From Hydrogenispora ethanolica (GTDB lineage: Bacteria > Bacillota > UBA4882 > UBA8346): a DNA stretch of 64,000 nt. Shown piece after piece: positions 1 to 7,428 of the stretch. A model generated the notes under the pieces. The model saw only the letters and a program-made list of their open reading frames with translations. It had not been told where the DNA came from and searched no databases. A program made the position numbers and the translations under genes. The stretch lies in contig NZ_SLUN01000031.1 in assembly GCF_004340685.1 (NCBI RefSeq), forward strand, positions 1 to 64,000, read 5' to 3'. Every line of letters begins with the position of its first letter. The stretch's first letter is position 1.

Positions 1-1053
1 TTGTCTCTCCTTATCTCTTTTAGCCATTTGATAAGTCGGACTTTTTTGCTGGATTTCTTATACCTTTTTTCAGTTCAAATAGCACAACAGGTTAAGTTAA
101 ATAAAGAATTCTTCAGCCTCGACCCTGCCACCGGACTGGATGGCAAGATCTACGGCTTGCCGTTGTACGGCGGCACCGACGCCTTGTTCTACAACCCGAA
201 ACTCTTCGAAGAAGCCGGCCTGGACCCGAACAAACCGCCCAAAACCTGGGCCGAACTTCAAGAATACGCCAAGAAACTGACCAAGCCGGAGAAGGGCCAA
301 TATGGCATGGGGATTTACGGCAAGACCGTCCATGCCGTCCGGATCATGCACTACATGAGCAATGCCGGCGCCAATGGCGACATTCTCCGCCTGAACCGCA
401 AGAAGAACAACAGCTGGGACATTCTGGTCAACAGCCCGGCCTCGCTCAAGGCGTGGCAGTATTTGCGGAAGTTCGTCGATGATAAATCGATCCCGCCCAA
501 CACGGTGGAATTGACCTATCCCGACCTGATTAGCCTCTTCGCCCAGGGCAAAGTGGCGATGCTGACCACCGGACCTTGGGGAATCGCCACCATCAAGGCG
601 GCCAATCCCAATATCGAGTTCCGGGTGGCGCTGCATCCGACGCCCGACGGCAAACCGCCCAAACTGCGCACCGCGCCTTTGATCACGGTCATCAGCAAGC
701 GGAGCAAAAACCCGAATGAGGCCTATACCTTCTTGAAATACTTAACCATCCAGATCGGCGCGGAAATGGCCGGCAAGGGATACGGCGTGCTGACCCAGAC
801 CGCGGCTAACACGCCGCAAGTCAAAAATAACCCGATGATGAAGGTCTTCGCCGATCAACAGAAATACGCCTACTTCTCCGCGCAGGAGCTGTTGCTCGCC
901 GAATGGCTGAAATGCAAGGACCAAGCCTGGGGTCCCGCCTGGGAAGGAATGCTGATGGGCAGCGTCAGTCCCAAGGAAGCCGTCAACCAGGCCGCCAAGC
1001 GGATCAAGGAAATCCTCGGAGACAAAGGAAATCTGATCTACCCCGTCAAATAA
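1..1053 (+). CDS. Sugar ABC transporter substrate-binding protein, N-terminally truncated
   Basis: Family 1 extracellular solute-binding protein (SBP_bac_1). From about residue 38 the protein reads as this family: GKIYGLPLYGGTDALFYN, then FEEAGLDPNKPPKTWAEL, and a C-terminal lobe with TTGPWGIATIKAANP. About 110 N-terminal residues expected in the family, including the signal peptide, are absent. They are replaced by roughly 30 codons of AT-rich, hydrophobic sequence unlike the GC-rich rest. The frame is open to the window edge, so the gene may continue upstream, or the first ~100 bases may be a junction with unrelated DNA. The two permease genes that follow make a MalEFG-type importer likely; the sugar is unknown. 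Confidence 0.75.
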   Translation: MSLLISFSHLISRTFLLDFLYLFSVQIAQQVKLNKEFFSLDPATGLDGKIYGLPLYGGTDALFYNPKLFEEAGLDPNKPPKTWAELQEYAKKLTKPEKGQYGMGIYGKTVHAVRIMHYMSNAGANGDILRLNRKKNNSWDILVNSPASLKAWQYLRKFVDDKSIPPNTVELTYPDLISLFAQGKVAMLTTGPWGIATIKAANPNIEFRVALHPTPDGKPPKLRTAPLITVISKRSKNPNEAYTFLKYLTIQIGAEMAGKGYGVLTQTAANTPQVKNNPMMKVFADQQKYAYFSAQELLLAEWLKCKDQAWGPAWEGMLMGSVSPKEAVNQAAKRIKEILGDKGNLIYPVK

Positions 1054-1119
1054 GTCAACATCAAGGTCCGGAGCCGCGGGTCGTCCCGCGGCTCCGGAAT
1101 TCGCAAAGAGGTGGTACTG

Positions 1120-1998
1120 TTGGTCAAAAATCAGGTTCATTTTTCTTTGTCTTCGCCCAAGGCCGCGCCCTATGTCTTTGTCATGCCCGCTGTGCTGATC
1201 CTGGCCGCCTTGATCATTTACCCCACCGTCCTGGCGCTTCAAAACAGTTTGCAGACCGCGAACGGCTTCGGATTCGACAGTTACTTCAAGATCTTCCGGG
1301 ACTCTTTGGTCTGGCAGACGCTCCTCAATACTTGCATCTTTACGGTCATCTCGGTGATCGGCCATTATCTTCTGGGCCTGGCCATCGCCTTGTTGACCAA
1401 TGACCGGATCTACGGCAAAAGTTTCTTCCGGGTCTGTTTCTTGATCCCCTGGATGTTCCCGGCGGTGGTGCCCGGCATCATCTGGCGCTGGATGCTCCAC
1501 GGCCAGTTCGGAATCGTCAATAGCTTCCTGCAACACCTGGGACTGATCGACAGTTACATCCCGTGGCTGGCCAGCCCCAATACGGCGCTGATCATGGTGA
1601 TCCTGGCCAACATCTGGCGCGGCTTCCCACTGTATGTGGCGACGCTGCTGGCGGGATTGCAGACCATTCCGCGGGCGATGTATGACGCCGCCGAAGTGGA
1701 TGGCGCCAACTGGTTCAGCACCTTCTGGTATGTGACGCTGCCCCAGTTGAAAGGGGTCTCCATCGTCATGCTGCTGACGGACACCATTTGGCAGTTTAAT
1801 AACTTCACCATGGTTCAGACCATGACCATGGGCGGACCCGGACACTCCAGCGAGGTCCTGCCGACCTTGATCTATAAGAACGCCTTCAATTATAACGATT
1901 ACGCGCTGGCGTCGGCGCTGGGAATTTTACTGCTGCTGGTGATGCTGATTCCGGGCTTCATCTATGTGTCGCATTCGCTGAAAAGCGATAAGGCGTGA
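1120..1998 (+). CDS. Sugar ABC transporter permease, MalF/UgpA type
   Basis: Inner-membrane permease of a carbohydrate ABC importer. About six hydrophobic segments are visible, the first near residues 16-36. The cytoplasmic EAA loop that contacts the ATPase reads AAEVDGANWFSTFWYVTLP. I chose the TTG at 1120 because AGAGGTGG (1107-1114) sits six bases before it; the GTG at 1111 overlaps that ribosome site. It follows the binding-protein gene by 66 bases and precedes the second permease by 251 bases. No ATPase subunit is in the window, as is common for importers sharing an MsmK-type ATPase. Confidence 0.9.
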   Translation: MVKNQVHFSLSSPKAAPYVFVMPAVLILAALIIYPTVLALQNSLQTANGFGFDSYFKIFRDSLVWQTLLNTCIFTVISVIGHYLLGLAIALLTNDRIYGKSFFRVCFLIPWMFPAVVPGIIWRWMLHGQFGIVNSFLQHLGLIDSYIPWLASPNTALIMVILANIWRGFPLYVATLLAGLQTIPRAMYDAAEVDGANWFSTFWYVTLPQLKGVSIVMLLTDTIWQFNNFTMVQTMTMGGPGHSSEVLPTLIYKNAFNYNDYALASALGILLLLVMLIPGFIYVSHSLKSDKA

Positions 1999-2088
1999 GC
2001 GGGCCCGGCAGCGGGACGGACTGTGACGGCGGGGATGCCCGCCGGAGCGGCGCGGCGGAGTTATAGCCATTTCAATAAATAATGACCG

Positions 2089-2134
2089 TATTTTTTCAGA
2101 ATAACGCGGTGAACCGCGATGATTCTGAAAAATA
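2089..2134. repeat. Inverted repeat with nested perfect hairpin
   Basis: Outer arms (2089-2102 and 2122-2134) pair TTTTCAGAAT with ATTCTGAAAA. Inside lies a second perfect stem, CGCGGT-GA-ACCGCG (2105-2118). It lies between two permease genes of one operon. No T-run follows it, so it is not a standard terminator; an mRNA-stabilising or processing structure is possible. Confidence 0.6.
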
Positions 2135-2167
2135 CTCGCGATGAAAATTGAAATTGCTGTAGGAATA

Positions 2168-2212
2168 GCTGTCGCAGGCGCTTTGCAAGGGACGAAACGC
2201 AAAGGCGACAGC
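2168..2212. repeat. Second intercistronic stem-loop
   Basis: GCTGTCGC (2168-2175) pairs with GCGACAGC (2205-2212) and CTTTGC (2181-2186) with GCAAAG (2199-2204), leaving a five-base bulge and a 12-base loop. It ends 37 bases before the next permease start. Confidence 0.6.
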
Positions 2213-2249
2213 GGATGGACGCAGATTCTTAAAGAGGGGGAACTTTGAA

Positions 2250-3086
2250 TTGCAGCGCAAAAAAGAGATCATGGTGACCACCTTGCGGACGGTGATGGCT
2301 TCGCTCTTATTGGGTTTGGTTTTGTTTCCGTTTTTATGGATTGTTCTGACCTCCTTCAAACCGTTAGCGGAAGCAATGACCGTGCCCCCCAAAGTTTTGC
2401 CGCAGCTATGGACCGTCAGCGCTTATGAGCGGTTGTTCGGTCCCAGGAATTTCAACATTTATATCGTCAACAGCCTGATCGTCGCCTGCTCCTCGGTGCT
2501 GCTCTCGACCATGCTCGGAGGCTGGACGGCTTACGGACTGTCGCGGTTCGGGTTCAAGGCGAAACCGCATGTGAATGCATTTATTCTGATCTGTCTGAGT
2601 TTCCCCGGCCCGTTGCTGGTGATCCCCTTCTTCCAACTCATGCTCAAGCTGCGGCTCTTTGATACGGTTTTGGCCCTGATCCTGGCCTATCTCACCTTCA
2701 CGCTGCCTTTTATCACCTGGATGCTGAAGGCGTATTTCGATACCATCCCCAGGGAATTGGATGAAGCGGCGATCATCGACGGCTGCTCGCAATACGCCAT
2801 TTTCTGGCGGATCATTCTGCCGCTGGCCAAACCGGGCTATGTGGCCACCGGCATCTACGCCTTTTTGAACGCCTGGAATGAATACATGTTCGGCTTGACC
2901 CTCACCAGTTCCGAAGCTTCCAAAACGCTGCCGGTGGCCCTGGGATCGCTGTTGGGCGAATTCATGACCGACTGGTCCTGCATCATGGCCGGAGCGGTGG
3001 TCGCGTCCCTGCCGGTGATCGTGGTCTTCTTCTTTATGCAGAAGCAATTGATCTACGGCTTGACCGGCGGGGCGGTCAAAGGCTGA
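2250..3086 (+). CDS. Sugar ABC transporter permease, MalG type
   Basis: Second permease subunit of the carbohydrate importer, 278 residues with about six membrane segments. The EAA-type loop reads ELDEAAIIDGCSQYAIFWRI, and the C-terminus FFMQKQLIYGLTGGAVKG is typical of MalG-family permeases. The TTG at 2250 is preceded by AGAGGGGG at 2233-2240 with nine bases spacing; the alternative TTG at 2245 runs into a stop. The gene closes the operon; a 21-bp repeat array begins 15 bases after its stop codon. Confidence 0.92.
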   Translation: MQRKKEIMVTTLRTVMASLLLGLVLFPFLWIVLTSFKPLAEAMTVPPKVLPQLWTVSAYERLFGPRNFNIYIVNSLIVACSSVLLSTMLGGWTAYGLSRFGFKAKPHVNAFILICLSFPGPLLVIPFFQLMLKLRLFDTVLALILAYLTFTLPFITWMLKAYFDTIPRELDEAAIIDGCSQYAIFWRIILPLAKPGYVATGIYAFLNAWNEYMFGLTLTSSEASKTLPVALGSLLGEFMTDWSCIMAGAVVASLPVIVVFFFMQKQLIYGLTGGAVKG

Positions 3087-3100
3087 ACCCAAGGGTTGGC

Positions 3101-3352
3101 ACTCAAGATCGATCTTCGGTAACTCAAGATCGATCTTTTATCATTCCAGATCGATCTTTTATGACTGAAGATCGATCTTCGGCGACTCAAGATCGATCTT
3201 TTATCATTCCAGATCGATCTTTTATGACCGCAGATCGATCTTCGGCAACTCAAGATCGATTTTTTGTCATTCCAGATCGATCGTTTGCGACTGAAGAGCG
3301 ACCGTTTGTCGTTCGAGAGTGATGGTTGGGGATGGAAGATTGTTTTTCCCCA
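3101..3352. repeat. Twelve-unit 21-bp repeat array (array 1)
   Basis: Twelve consecutive 21-bp units in exact phase, grouped as a 63-bp higher-order repeat of three unit types. Most units carry the palindrome AGATCGATCT; the last three decay. Twenty-one bases is two helical turns, which places every dyad on the same DNA face. The minus strand is open in one frame with heptads such as KRSIWND and KRSILSR. I see no ribosome site or promoter for it, so I treat it as non-coding. Confidence 0.9.
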
Positions 3353-3390
3353 ACCCAAAATGAATGGATAGACCCCTGATAAAGGACAAA

Positions 3391-3425
3391 AGGACCGGAA
3401 CCGCCAAGCGGTCCCGGTCCTTGAC
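3391..3425 (-). terminator. Intrinsic terminator of corA
   Basis: AGGACCGG (3391-3398) pairs with CCGGTCCT (3414-3421) and ACCGC with GCGGT, with one A/C mismatch and a CAA loop. Read on the minus strand the stem is followed by TTTTGTCC, 25 bases after the corA stop. Confidence 0.7.
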
Positions 3426-3449
3426 GAGCCCTTCCCCGGCGGGAGCGGC

Positions 3450-4436
3450 TCAAAACATATTCTTCCGGCGCAGCAATAGAATGCCGATCCCGCAGAACAG
3501 CACCGACCCGAGCAGGACGATGAGAAAAGCGTGGGGCGAATGCTGCAGCGGCACCGCCACGTTCATGCCGAAAAAGCTGGCTACCATCGTCGGCAGCGCC
3601 AGTACGATGGTCACCGAGGTCAGGAACTTCATCACGATATTCAAGTTATTGGAGATGATCGAGGCGAAAGCATCCATGGTGCTGTTCAAAATATTGCTGT
3701 AGGTTTCGCACATCTCGATGGCTTGTTTATTCTCAGTGATCACGTCTTCCAGCAGATCCTCGTCGTCGGCGTACATCTTCAGGATCTGCGAGGTGATGAC
3801 CGTGTCCGGATCGGGGTGAACCCGGACCAGTTTCAGCTGGGAACGGAGCAGCTTCTCCATGACGATGCCGTTGGCCCGGAGCGAGGTGGTGAAGTAGACC
3901 AGACTCTTGCCCAGGTTGAGCAGTTTGATCAGTTCCTCGTTCTTCATGGAGCGGTGCAGCTGTTGTTCGATCTCCGCCGATTTCTTATCGATCTGCTTCA
4001 GGTAGCGCAGATAATAAGTGGCGGTCTTAAAGAGCAGCTGCAACACGAAGCGGGTCTTTTTGAAGGTGAAAAACGAACGGTTCTTATTGCATTCAAACTC
4101 GTTCAACAGCGGGTTGTCCTTCAAACAGACCGTCACCAGGTTATTCTCGGTGACGATGATCCCCAGCGGAATGGTGTCATACGTCAAACTGGAGGCGCCG
4201 TTGGCCTCGAAGGGAATGTTGATCAAGATCAGCAACTGGCCGTCGTCCGGCTCGATCCGGGACCGTTCTTCCTCGTCCAAAGCCGCCCGCAACAGATCGG
4301 GCGGGATATTCAGCCGCTTTTCCACCTCGTTCAGCTCGGCCTCGGAAGGGTTGATCAAATTGATCCAAGCCCCCTTCTCGGCGATATCATGGACGGCGGT
4401 CAGCTCTTCGCCGACGGTTAAATAGCATTTGCGCAT
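3450..4436 (-). CDS. corA: CorA-family magnesium transporter
   Basis: Divalent-cation (Mg2+/Co2+) channel of the inner membrane, 328 residues, a normal length. The long N-terminal cytoplasmic domain ends in a helical stalk. Two C-terminal membrane segments flank the family selectivity motif, seen here as FFGMNVAVP. The start chosen is the ATG at 4436, preceded by AAGGGGGAG with six bases spacing; an in-frame ATG lies 21 bases upstream and overlaps that site. The C-terminus ends in basic residues (LLLRRKNMF). A roughly 240-base leader with a peptide ORF and competing RNA structures precedes it and probably controls its expression. Confidence 0.93.
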   Translation of the reverse strand: MRKCYLTVGEELTAVHDIAEKGAWINLINPSEAELNEVEKRLNIPPDLLRAALDEEERSRIEPDDGQLLILINIPFEANGASSLTYDTIPLGIIVTENNLVTVCLKDNPLLNEFECNKNRSFFTFKKTRFVLQLLFKTATYYLRYLKQIDKKSAEIEQQLHRSMKNEELIKLLNLGKSLVYFTTSLRANGIVMEKLLRSQLKLVRVHPDPDTVITSQILKMYADDEDLLEDVITENKQAIEMCETYSNILNSTMDAFASIISNNLNIVMKFLTSVTIVLALPTMVASFFGMNVAVPLQHSPHAFLIVLLGSVLFCGIGILLLRRKNMF

Positions 4437-4471
4437 CGCTCGCTCCCCCTTTGCCATGATGGGAAAAATAA

Positions 4472-4598
4472 AATCAGGGCGGCTTATTACGTCATTATGC
4501 CCTGATTCGTCCAATTTCATGGAAATGGGAGCGCTCCGCCATGGCGTTAGGGAGCGGGGGATGGGACGGTGAGAGGCAATAAATGACCATAATAAGCC
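4472..4598 (-). promoter_or_regulatory. corA leader attenuator: terminator and competing antiterminator helix
   Basis: On the minus-strand RNA, AATCAGGGC (4507-4499) pairs with GCCCTGATT (4480-4472) and is followed by TTTTATTTTT, a clear intrinsic terminator 36 bases before corA. The loop and part of the left arm (4502-4481) are also complementary to 4598-4575 inside the leader-peptide ORF: GGCTTATTA with TAATAAGCC, GTCATT with AATGAC and TGCC with GGCA, about 19 pairs. The two structures exclude each other, so ribosome position on the leader ORF could decide the outcome. The structure is seen; the mechanism is inferred. Confidence 0.75.
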
Positions 4599-4630
4599 AA
4601 TACTATCGGATAACCATCTTCGTCGGTCAT
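4547..4630 (-). CDS. Leader peptide of corA (27 aa)
   Basis: Small ORF in the corA leader with a strong ribosome site (GGGAGGTG, six bases before the ATG at 4630). The peptide begins MTDEDGYP and ends PLTVPSPAP immediately before the stop. Its acidic start and proline-rich end resemble the composition of enterobacterial Mg2+ leader peptides such as MgtL, where acidic and proline residues destabilise ribosomes at low Mg2+. The middle codons contain the segment that pairs with the terminator loop. No sequence homology to MgtL is claimed. Confidence 0.65.
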   Translation of the reverse strand: MTDEDGYPIVLAYYGHLLPLTVPSPAP

Positions 4631-4682
4631 TATCTGCACCTCCCGCTTGATTGCTCGATATTAGAAACCATTCTACCACTTC

Positions 4683-4711
4683 ACTATACTCTCTCGCCTT
4701 TGGCTTGTCAA
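4683..4711 (-). promoter_or_regulatory. Sigma-A promoter of corA leader
   Basis: On the minus strand TTGACA (4711-4706), a 17-base spacer, then TATAGT (4688-4683). It would start an RNA about 240 bases before the corA ATG, and so include the leader peptide and attenuator. Confidence 0.8.
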
Positions 4712-4820
4712 TCGCTTTCACCGGATTGTAAAGGAAGAAAACGGGGCGTTCCGTCGAAAAGACTAATGTTTTGTCCCGGGATTTGCAGGGGAATGACAGA
4801 ATATGGCGAAATAAAATAAT

Positions 4821-5426
4821 ATGGAGAGTATCGATAGCCATCGCAAAGAAATCATCATGGATGCCTTTATCCGGCTTTTGGGCCGTTTTGGGATCGATAA
4901 GACGACGATCCAGGATGTGGCCAAGGAGACCGGAATTGGCGTCGGCATCATCTATCAGGAGTTCAGCAATCGTGACGCCTTGGTCAAGGCGTGTCTCATC
5001 CGGATCAGCCGGAGCTTCATCTCCGGTTGCGCGCACATTGCCGAACAGGATGTGCCGCCGGAACAGCTATTGCATTGCTTCATCCAGCAGGTTTTCATCC
5101 AGATGAGCAAGTTTATCCAGGAAAACCGGGGTTTCCATCAATTTGTCAAGGAAAAGGGCTTCTTAGGCTTCTATCGCAGCCAGGCCGCCCCGGCCGATGA
5201 GATCAAGCAAGAACTGCTCTCCCTGATCAGCCGCATCCTGGAACGGGGAGTCCGGGACGGAGTCTTTGCGATGGAAGACGTTCCGAAAACCGCCAACCTG
5301 TTTCTGGAGGCTTTCAATATTTATTTCGTGCAGTTGATCCTGTCCAACCGGAACCTGGACGAGCTTTTGACCGATGTGGAGGCTATGTACCGTCTCTTGC
5401 TCCATGGCCTGAAAAGCCGGACTTGA
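4821..5426 (+). CDS. TetR/AcrR-family transcriptional regulator
   Basis: DNA-binding repressor-type protein of 201 residues. The N-terminal helix-turn-helix is visible at about residues 27-50 (TTIQDVAKETGIGVGIIYQEF), followed by an all-helical ligand domain that is not specific enough to predict the inducer. The ATG at 4821 has only a poor ribosome site; translation may be weak, or coupled to the tiny ATG ORF that starts 17 bases upstream. It is divergent from corA, but I see no obvious operator palindrome between them. The gene stands alone and ends before a strong terminator. Confidence 0.88.
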   Translation: MESIDSHRKEIIMDAFIRLLGRFGIDKTTIQDVAKETGIGVGIIYQEFSNRDALVKACLIRISRSFISGCAHIAEQDVPPEQLLHCFIQQVFIQMSKFIQENRGFHQFVKEKGFLGFYRSQAAPADEIKQELLSLISRILERGVRDGVFAMEDVPKTANLFLEAFNIYFVQLILSNRNLDELLTDVEAMYRLLLHGLKSRT

Positions 5427-5487
5427 GGGTCGCGGGCCGGAAGGCCCGAGTTGGCTTTGCTTTTTAAATCGTTGCACTTCGAGAAAG

Positions 5488-5524
5488 ACGAATAAACCCG
5501 GCTCAGAGAGCCGGGTTTATTCGT
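5488..5524. terminator. Bidirectional intrinsic terminator
   Basis: A perfect 17-bp stem (arms 5488-5504 and 5508-5524) with loop AGA, A/T-rich at the base and GC-rich at the top. It lies between the convergent TetR gene and the beta-barrel gene and can serve both. Confidence 0.85.
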
Positions 5525-5563
5525 TGCTTTACTGTTCGCCTACTTTGGAGGGGAGGGGAACAT

Positions 5564-6211
5564 TTAAAAATTGTAGGAAACTCCGAGGGTCGCGCCATGG
5601 TTCTTGATTTTGCCGGATTGGTCGATGTCGGAGCTGACATAACGGTAGCCGAGGAAACCGGCGATTTGGTCGGTGAAGTTATAGCTGCCCTGGATTTTAC
5701 CGATCAGGATGTCGGCGTCGTTGCCGTCATAGTATAAACCGGGCGCGTCGATGTCGCCGTCCACGGAGAAGCCCACCGAACCGGAGAGCGCGAATTTGTC
5801 GTTAATCTTGTAACTGGCATCGGCGCCGAGAATTGCGCCTTTGATTTTCCGGTCGACGTCTTTGTATTTCTCGTTGTAATAGCCTAAGGTCGCGTCGAGA
5901 TTGAACTGATCATTTTGAAACACCCGGTAGCCGGCTTTAATTTCATAGGTGCGATAGTCCTGATCGCCACCGGTCGGCTTGCCGTTCTCTTCGGTTCCGG
6001 AGAGATACTCCAGACCCACCTTGAATTGGTCGAAGTTGTACTCGCCGCCGACTGCGAAGCCCAGATCCAAATCGCCATCTTTGGATGACAATTCGCTATC
6101 CCACTTGCCGGCGCCGAAACCCTCGACATACACGTTGCTGGCCATGGCCGCAGCGGATAAGGAGACGATCATGCAACCGACCAGCGTCAAGACGACTAAC
6201 AATCTTTTCAT
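5564..6211 (-). CDS. Outer-membrane-type beta-barrel protein
   Basis: Secreted 215-residue protein. The signal peptide is MKRLLVVLTLVGCMIVSLSA, with cleavage probably after AMA. The mature part alternates polar and aromatic residues in strand-like blocks (FKVGLEYLSG, YEIKAGYRVF, IAGFLGYRYV) and ends GVSYNF; a terminal Phe is the classic signal for BAM-dependent outer-membrane insertion. This suggests a small porin-like or OmpW/OmpX-like barrel, but I cannot name the family. The ATG at 6211 was chosen because AAGGAG lies eight bases upstream; the GTG at 6220 overlaps that site. An inverted repeat, CACGT-CGAA-ACGTG (6238-6251), lies in the 5' leader. Confidence 0.75.
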   Translation of the reverse strand: MKRLLVVLTLVGCMIVSLSAAAMASNVYVEGFGAGKWDSELSSKDGDLDLGFAVGGEYNFDQFKVGLEYLSGTEENGKPTGGDQDYRTYEIKAGYRVFQNDQFNLDATLGYYNEKYKDVDRKIKGAILGADASYKINDKFALSGSVGFSVDGDIDAPGLYYDGNDADILIGKIQGSYNFTDQIAGFLGYRYVSSDIDQSGKIKNHGATLGVSYNF

Positions 6212-6237
6212 AACAGTCACTCCTTTTGAATTTGTTT

Positions 6238-6251
6238 CACGTCGAAACGTG
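6238..6251. promoter_or_regulatory. Short dyad CACGT-CGAA-ACGTG
   Basis: Perfect 5-bp arms with a 4-base spacer, 27 bases upstream of the beta-barrel start. It could be an operator or an mRNA hairpin near the ribosome site. The rest of 6252-6465 is AT-rich promoter-like DNA and then a GC-rich stretch, with no gene seen. Confidence 0.4.
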
Positions 6252-6465
6252 TTTACATGAATAATATTATCATTTATTCAAATTTTGTGAAGATCATTCC
6301 AAGAGGTTTTACAAAATGGTAACAACGGTTGGACCTGGTAATATAGTAAAAAACCGGCCGCGGCCCGGCGGGGTGGCGGGTCGCCGCACCGGCCGGAAAA
6401 CGGAGCGACCCGGCGGCCCTTCATCTTTCCTTCACAAAACCGGATACACCGGATCCGCGGGGATA

Positions 6466-6474
6466 TGTTATAAT
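6466..6474 (+). promoter_or_regulatory. Extended -10 promoter of the nitroreductase gene
   Basis: TGTTATAAT is an extended -10 element (TG-n-TATAAT) 39 bases before the start codon. No convincing -35 hexamer is visible. Confidence 0.5.
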
Positions 6475-6512
6475 ACACTCAAATTTGCGATATTCGTGAA
6501 AAGGAGCCGCGC

Positions 6513-7136
6513 ATGGAAGAGACTCAACAATGGTATGACCGGAATTCAACCTTGAGCACCATCCGGGAACGGCATAGCATCCGGCAGTTCACCGATGAAC
6601 CGGTGACGGATGAAATGATCCAAATCGTTTTGAAGGCGGCCAACCAGGCGCCCTCGGCCCATAATCAGCAGTCGTGGCGTTTCATTGTCATCCGGGGCGA
6701 GAAGAAACGGGAGCTGGTGGAGTTGGTGAACCGCCGGGCGTCCGGGTTCCCCAAATCCTCCTCGGTCCTGCTGCGGATGGCTTCGCGTTCCATCGCCAGC
6801 GCCCCGGCGGTGATTGCCGTCGCCAATACCGGCGATCTGATCGAGCACGGGACGCAGCTTTTCCAGGTAGAGCAAGAACTGGCGCATGATTTCTTCCGCA
6901 CGATGGAGATTCAGAGTTCGGCGGCGGCGGTCCAGAATTTGTTGCTGGCTGCCACGTCCCTGGGATTGGCAACCGTCTGGCTGGGGATTCTATACCTATT
7001 AAAAGACGAAGTGCTGACCCTGCTCGGAGAGCCCAAAGGGGAGTTCATGGCGGTCATTCCCATCGGGTTTCCGCTGAAGGAAGCGCGCGGCCCGGCCAAG
7101 CGGCCGCTGGAAGCGATCGTGAAGTATCTCGACTAG
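6513..7136 (+). CDS. Nitroreductase-family flavoprotein
   Basis: FMN-dependent oxidoreductase of the nitroreductase superfamily, 207 residues. Family features are the N-terminal RHSIRQFTDEPV (FMN phosphate contact), the dimer-type APSAHNQQSWRFIVI, and the C-terminal GLATVWLGIL with MAVIPIGFP. The substrate cannot be read from sequence; quinones, nitroaromatics or flavin reduction are all possible. The start at 6513 is supported by AAAGGAG seven bases upstream. Its TAG stop is formed by the first three bases of a dispersed inverted-repeat element. Confidence 0.88.
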   Translation: MEETQQWYDRNSTLSTIRERHSIRQFTDEPVTDEMIQIVLKAANQAPSAHNQQSWRFIVIRGEKKRELVELVNRRASGFPKSSSVLLRMASRSIASAPAVIAVANTGDLIEHGTQLFQVEQELAHDFFRTMEIQSSAAAVQNLLLAATSLGLATVWLGILYLLKDEVLTLLGEPKGEFMAVIPIGFPLKEARGPAKRPLEAIVKYLD

Positions 7137-7265
7137 AAGCGTTGTGATAAACCCTGTCCGAAGATCAGGGTGGACATAAAAGCTCAGAGAAGCAAGTGAT
7201 AAAGTCGTTTAAAGCCTTTTAGCAAGAGAATTTCTAATTTGAAAGACTTTATCACACGGCTTCTA
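7134..7265. mobile_element. MITE-like element, copy 1 (132 bp)
   Basis: Starts TAGAAGCGTTGTGATAAA and ends in the imperfect inverted copy TTTATCACACGGCTTCTA, so TA flanks both ends as in IS630/mariner-type insertions. It contains the hairpin CCCTG-n9-CAGGG. An internal AGTGATAAAGTC is complementary to the right end and competes with the left end for it. Related copies lie at 10058, 17688 and 47890. It encodes no protein. Confidence 0.8.
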
Positions 7266-7428
7266 GAATGTGGCTTTCTGAACCGCAGCGGCGTAAAAGA
7301 TCGCCGCTCGTGGATCTTGGTGGACGGTCCGGAATCGGATAATATAGAAGATAAACCCGCTCCGGGATGGAGGATTCATATTTTCGGGGTAGAATAATCA
7401 CAGGAAGGAAAATTAAGGAGGAAACACC

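Noticed and set aside
742-1845. Long minus-strand ORF opposite the MalF-type gene
   Set aside because: Antisense shadow of GC-rich coding DNA with low-complexity His/Gln/Gly/Asp composition; the plus-strand genes are clear transporter subunits.
3101-3352. CRISPR array
   Set aside because: Units are contiguous without unique spacers, far shorter than repeat-plus-spacer lengths, and no cas genes are near.
3053-3358. Minus-strand ORF of 101 codons with heptads (KRSIWND, KRSILSR)
   Set aside because: It is the 21-bp array read as 7-codon repeats; no ribosome site or promoter, and it would end inside the preceding gene.
7134-7265. Intrinsic terminator of the nitroreductase gene
   Set aside because: The hairpins belong to a repeated TA-flanked element found at three other loci; there is no T-run placed as in a terminator.
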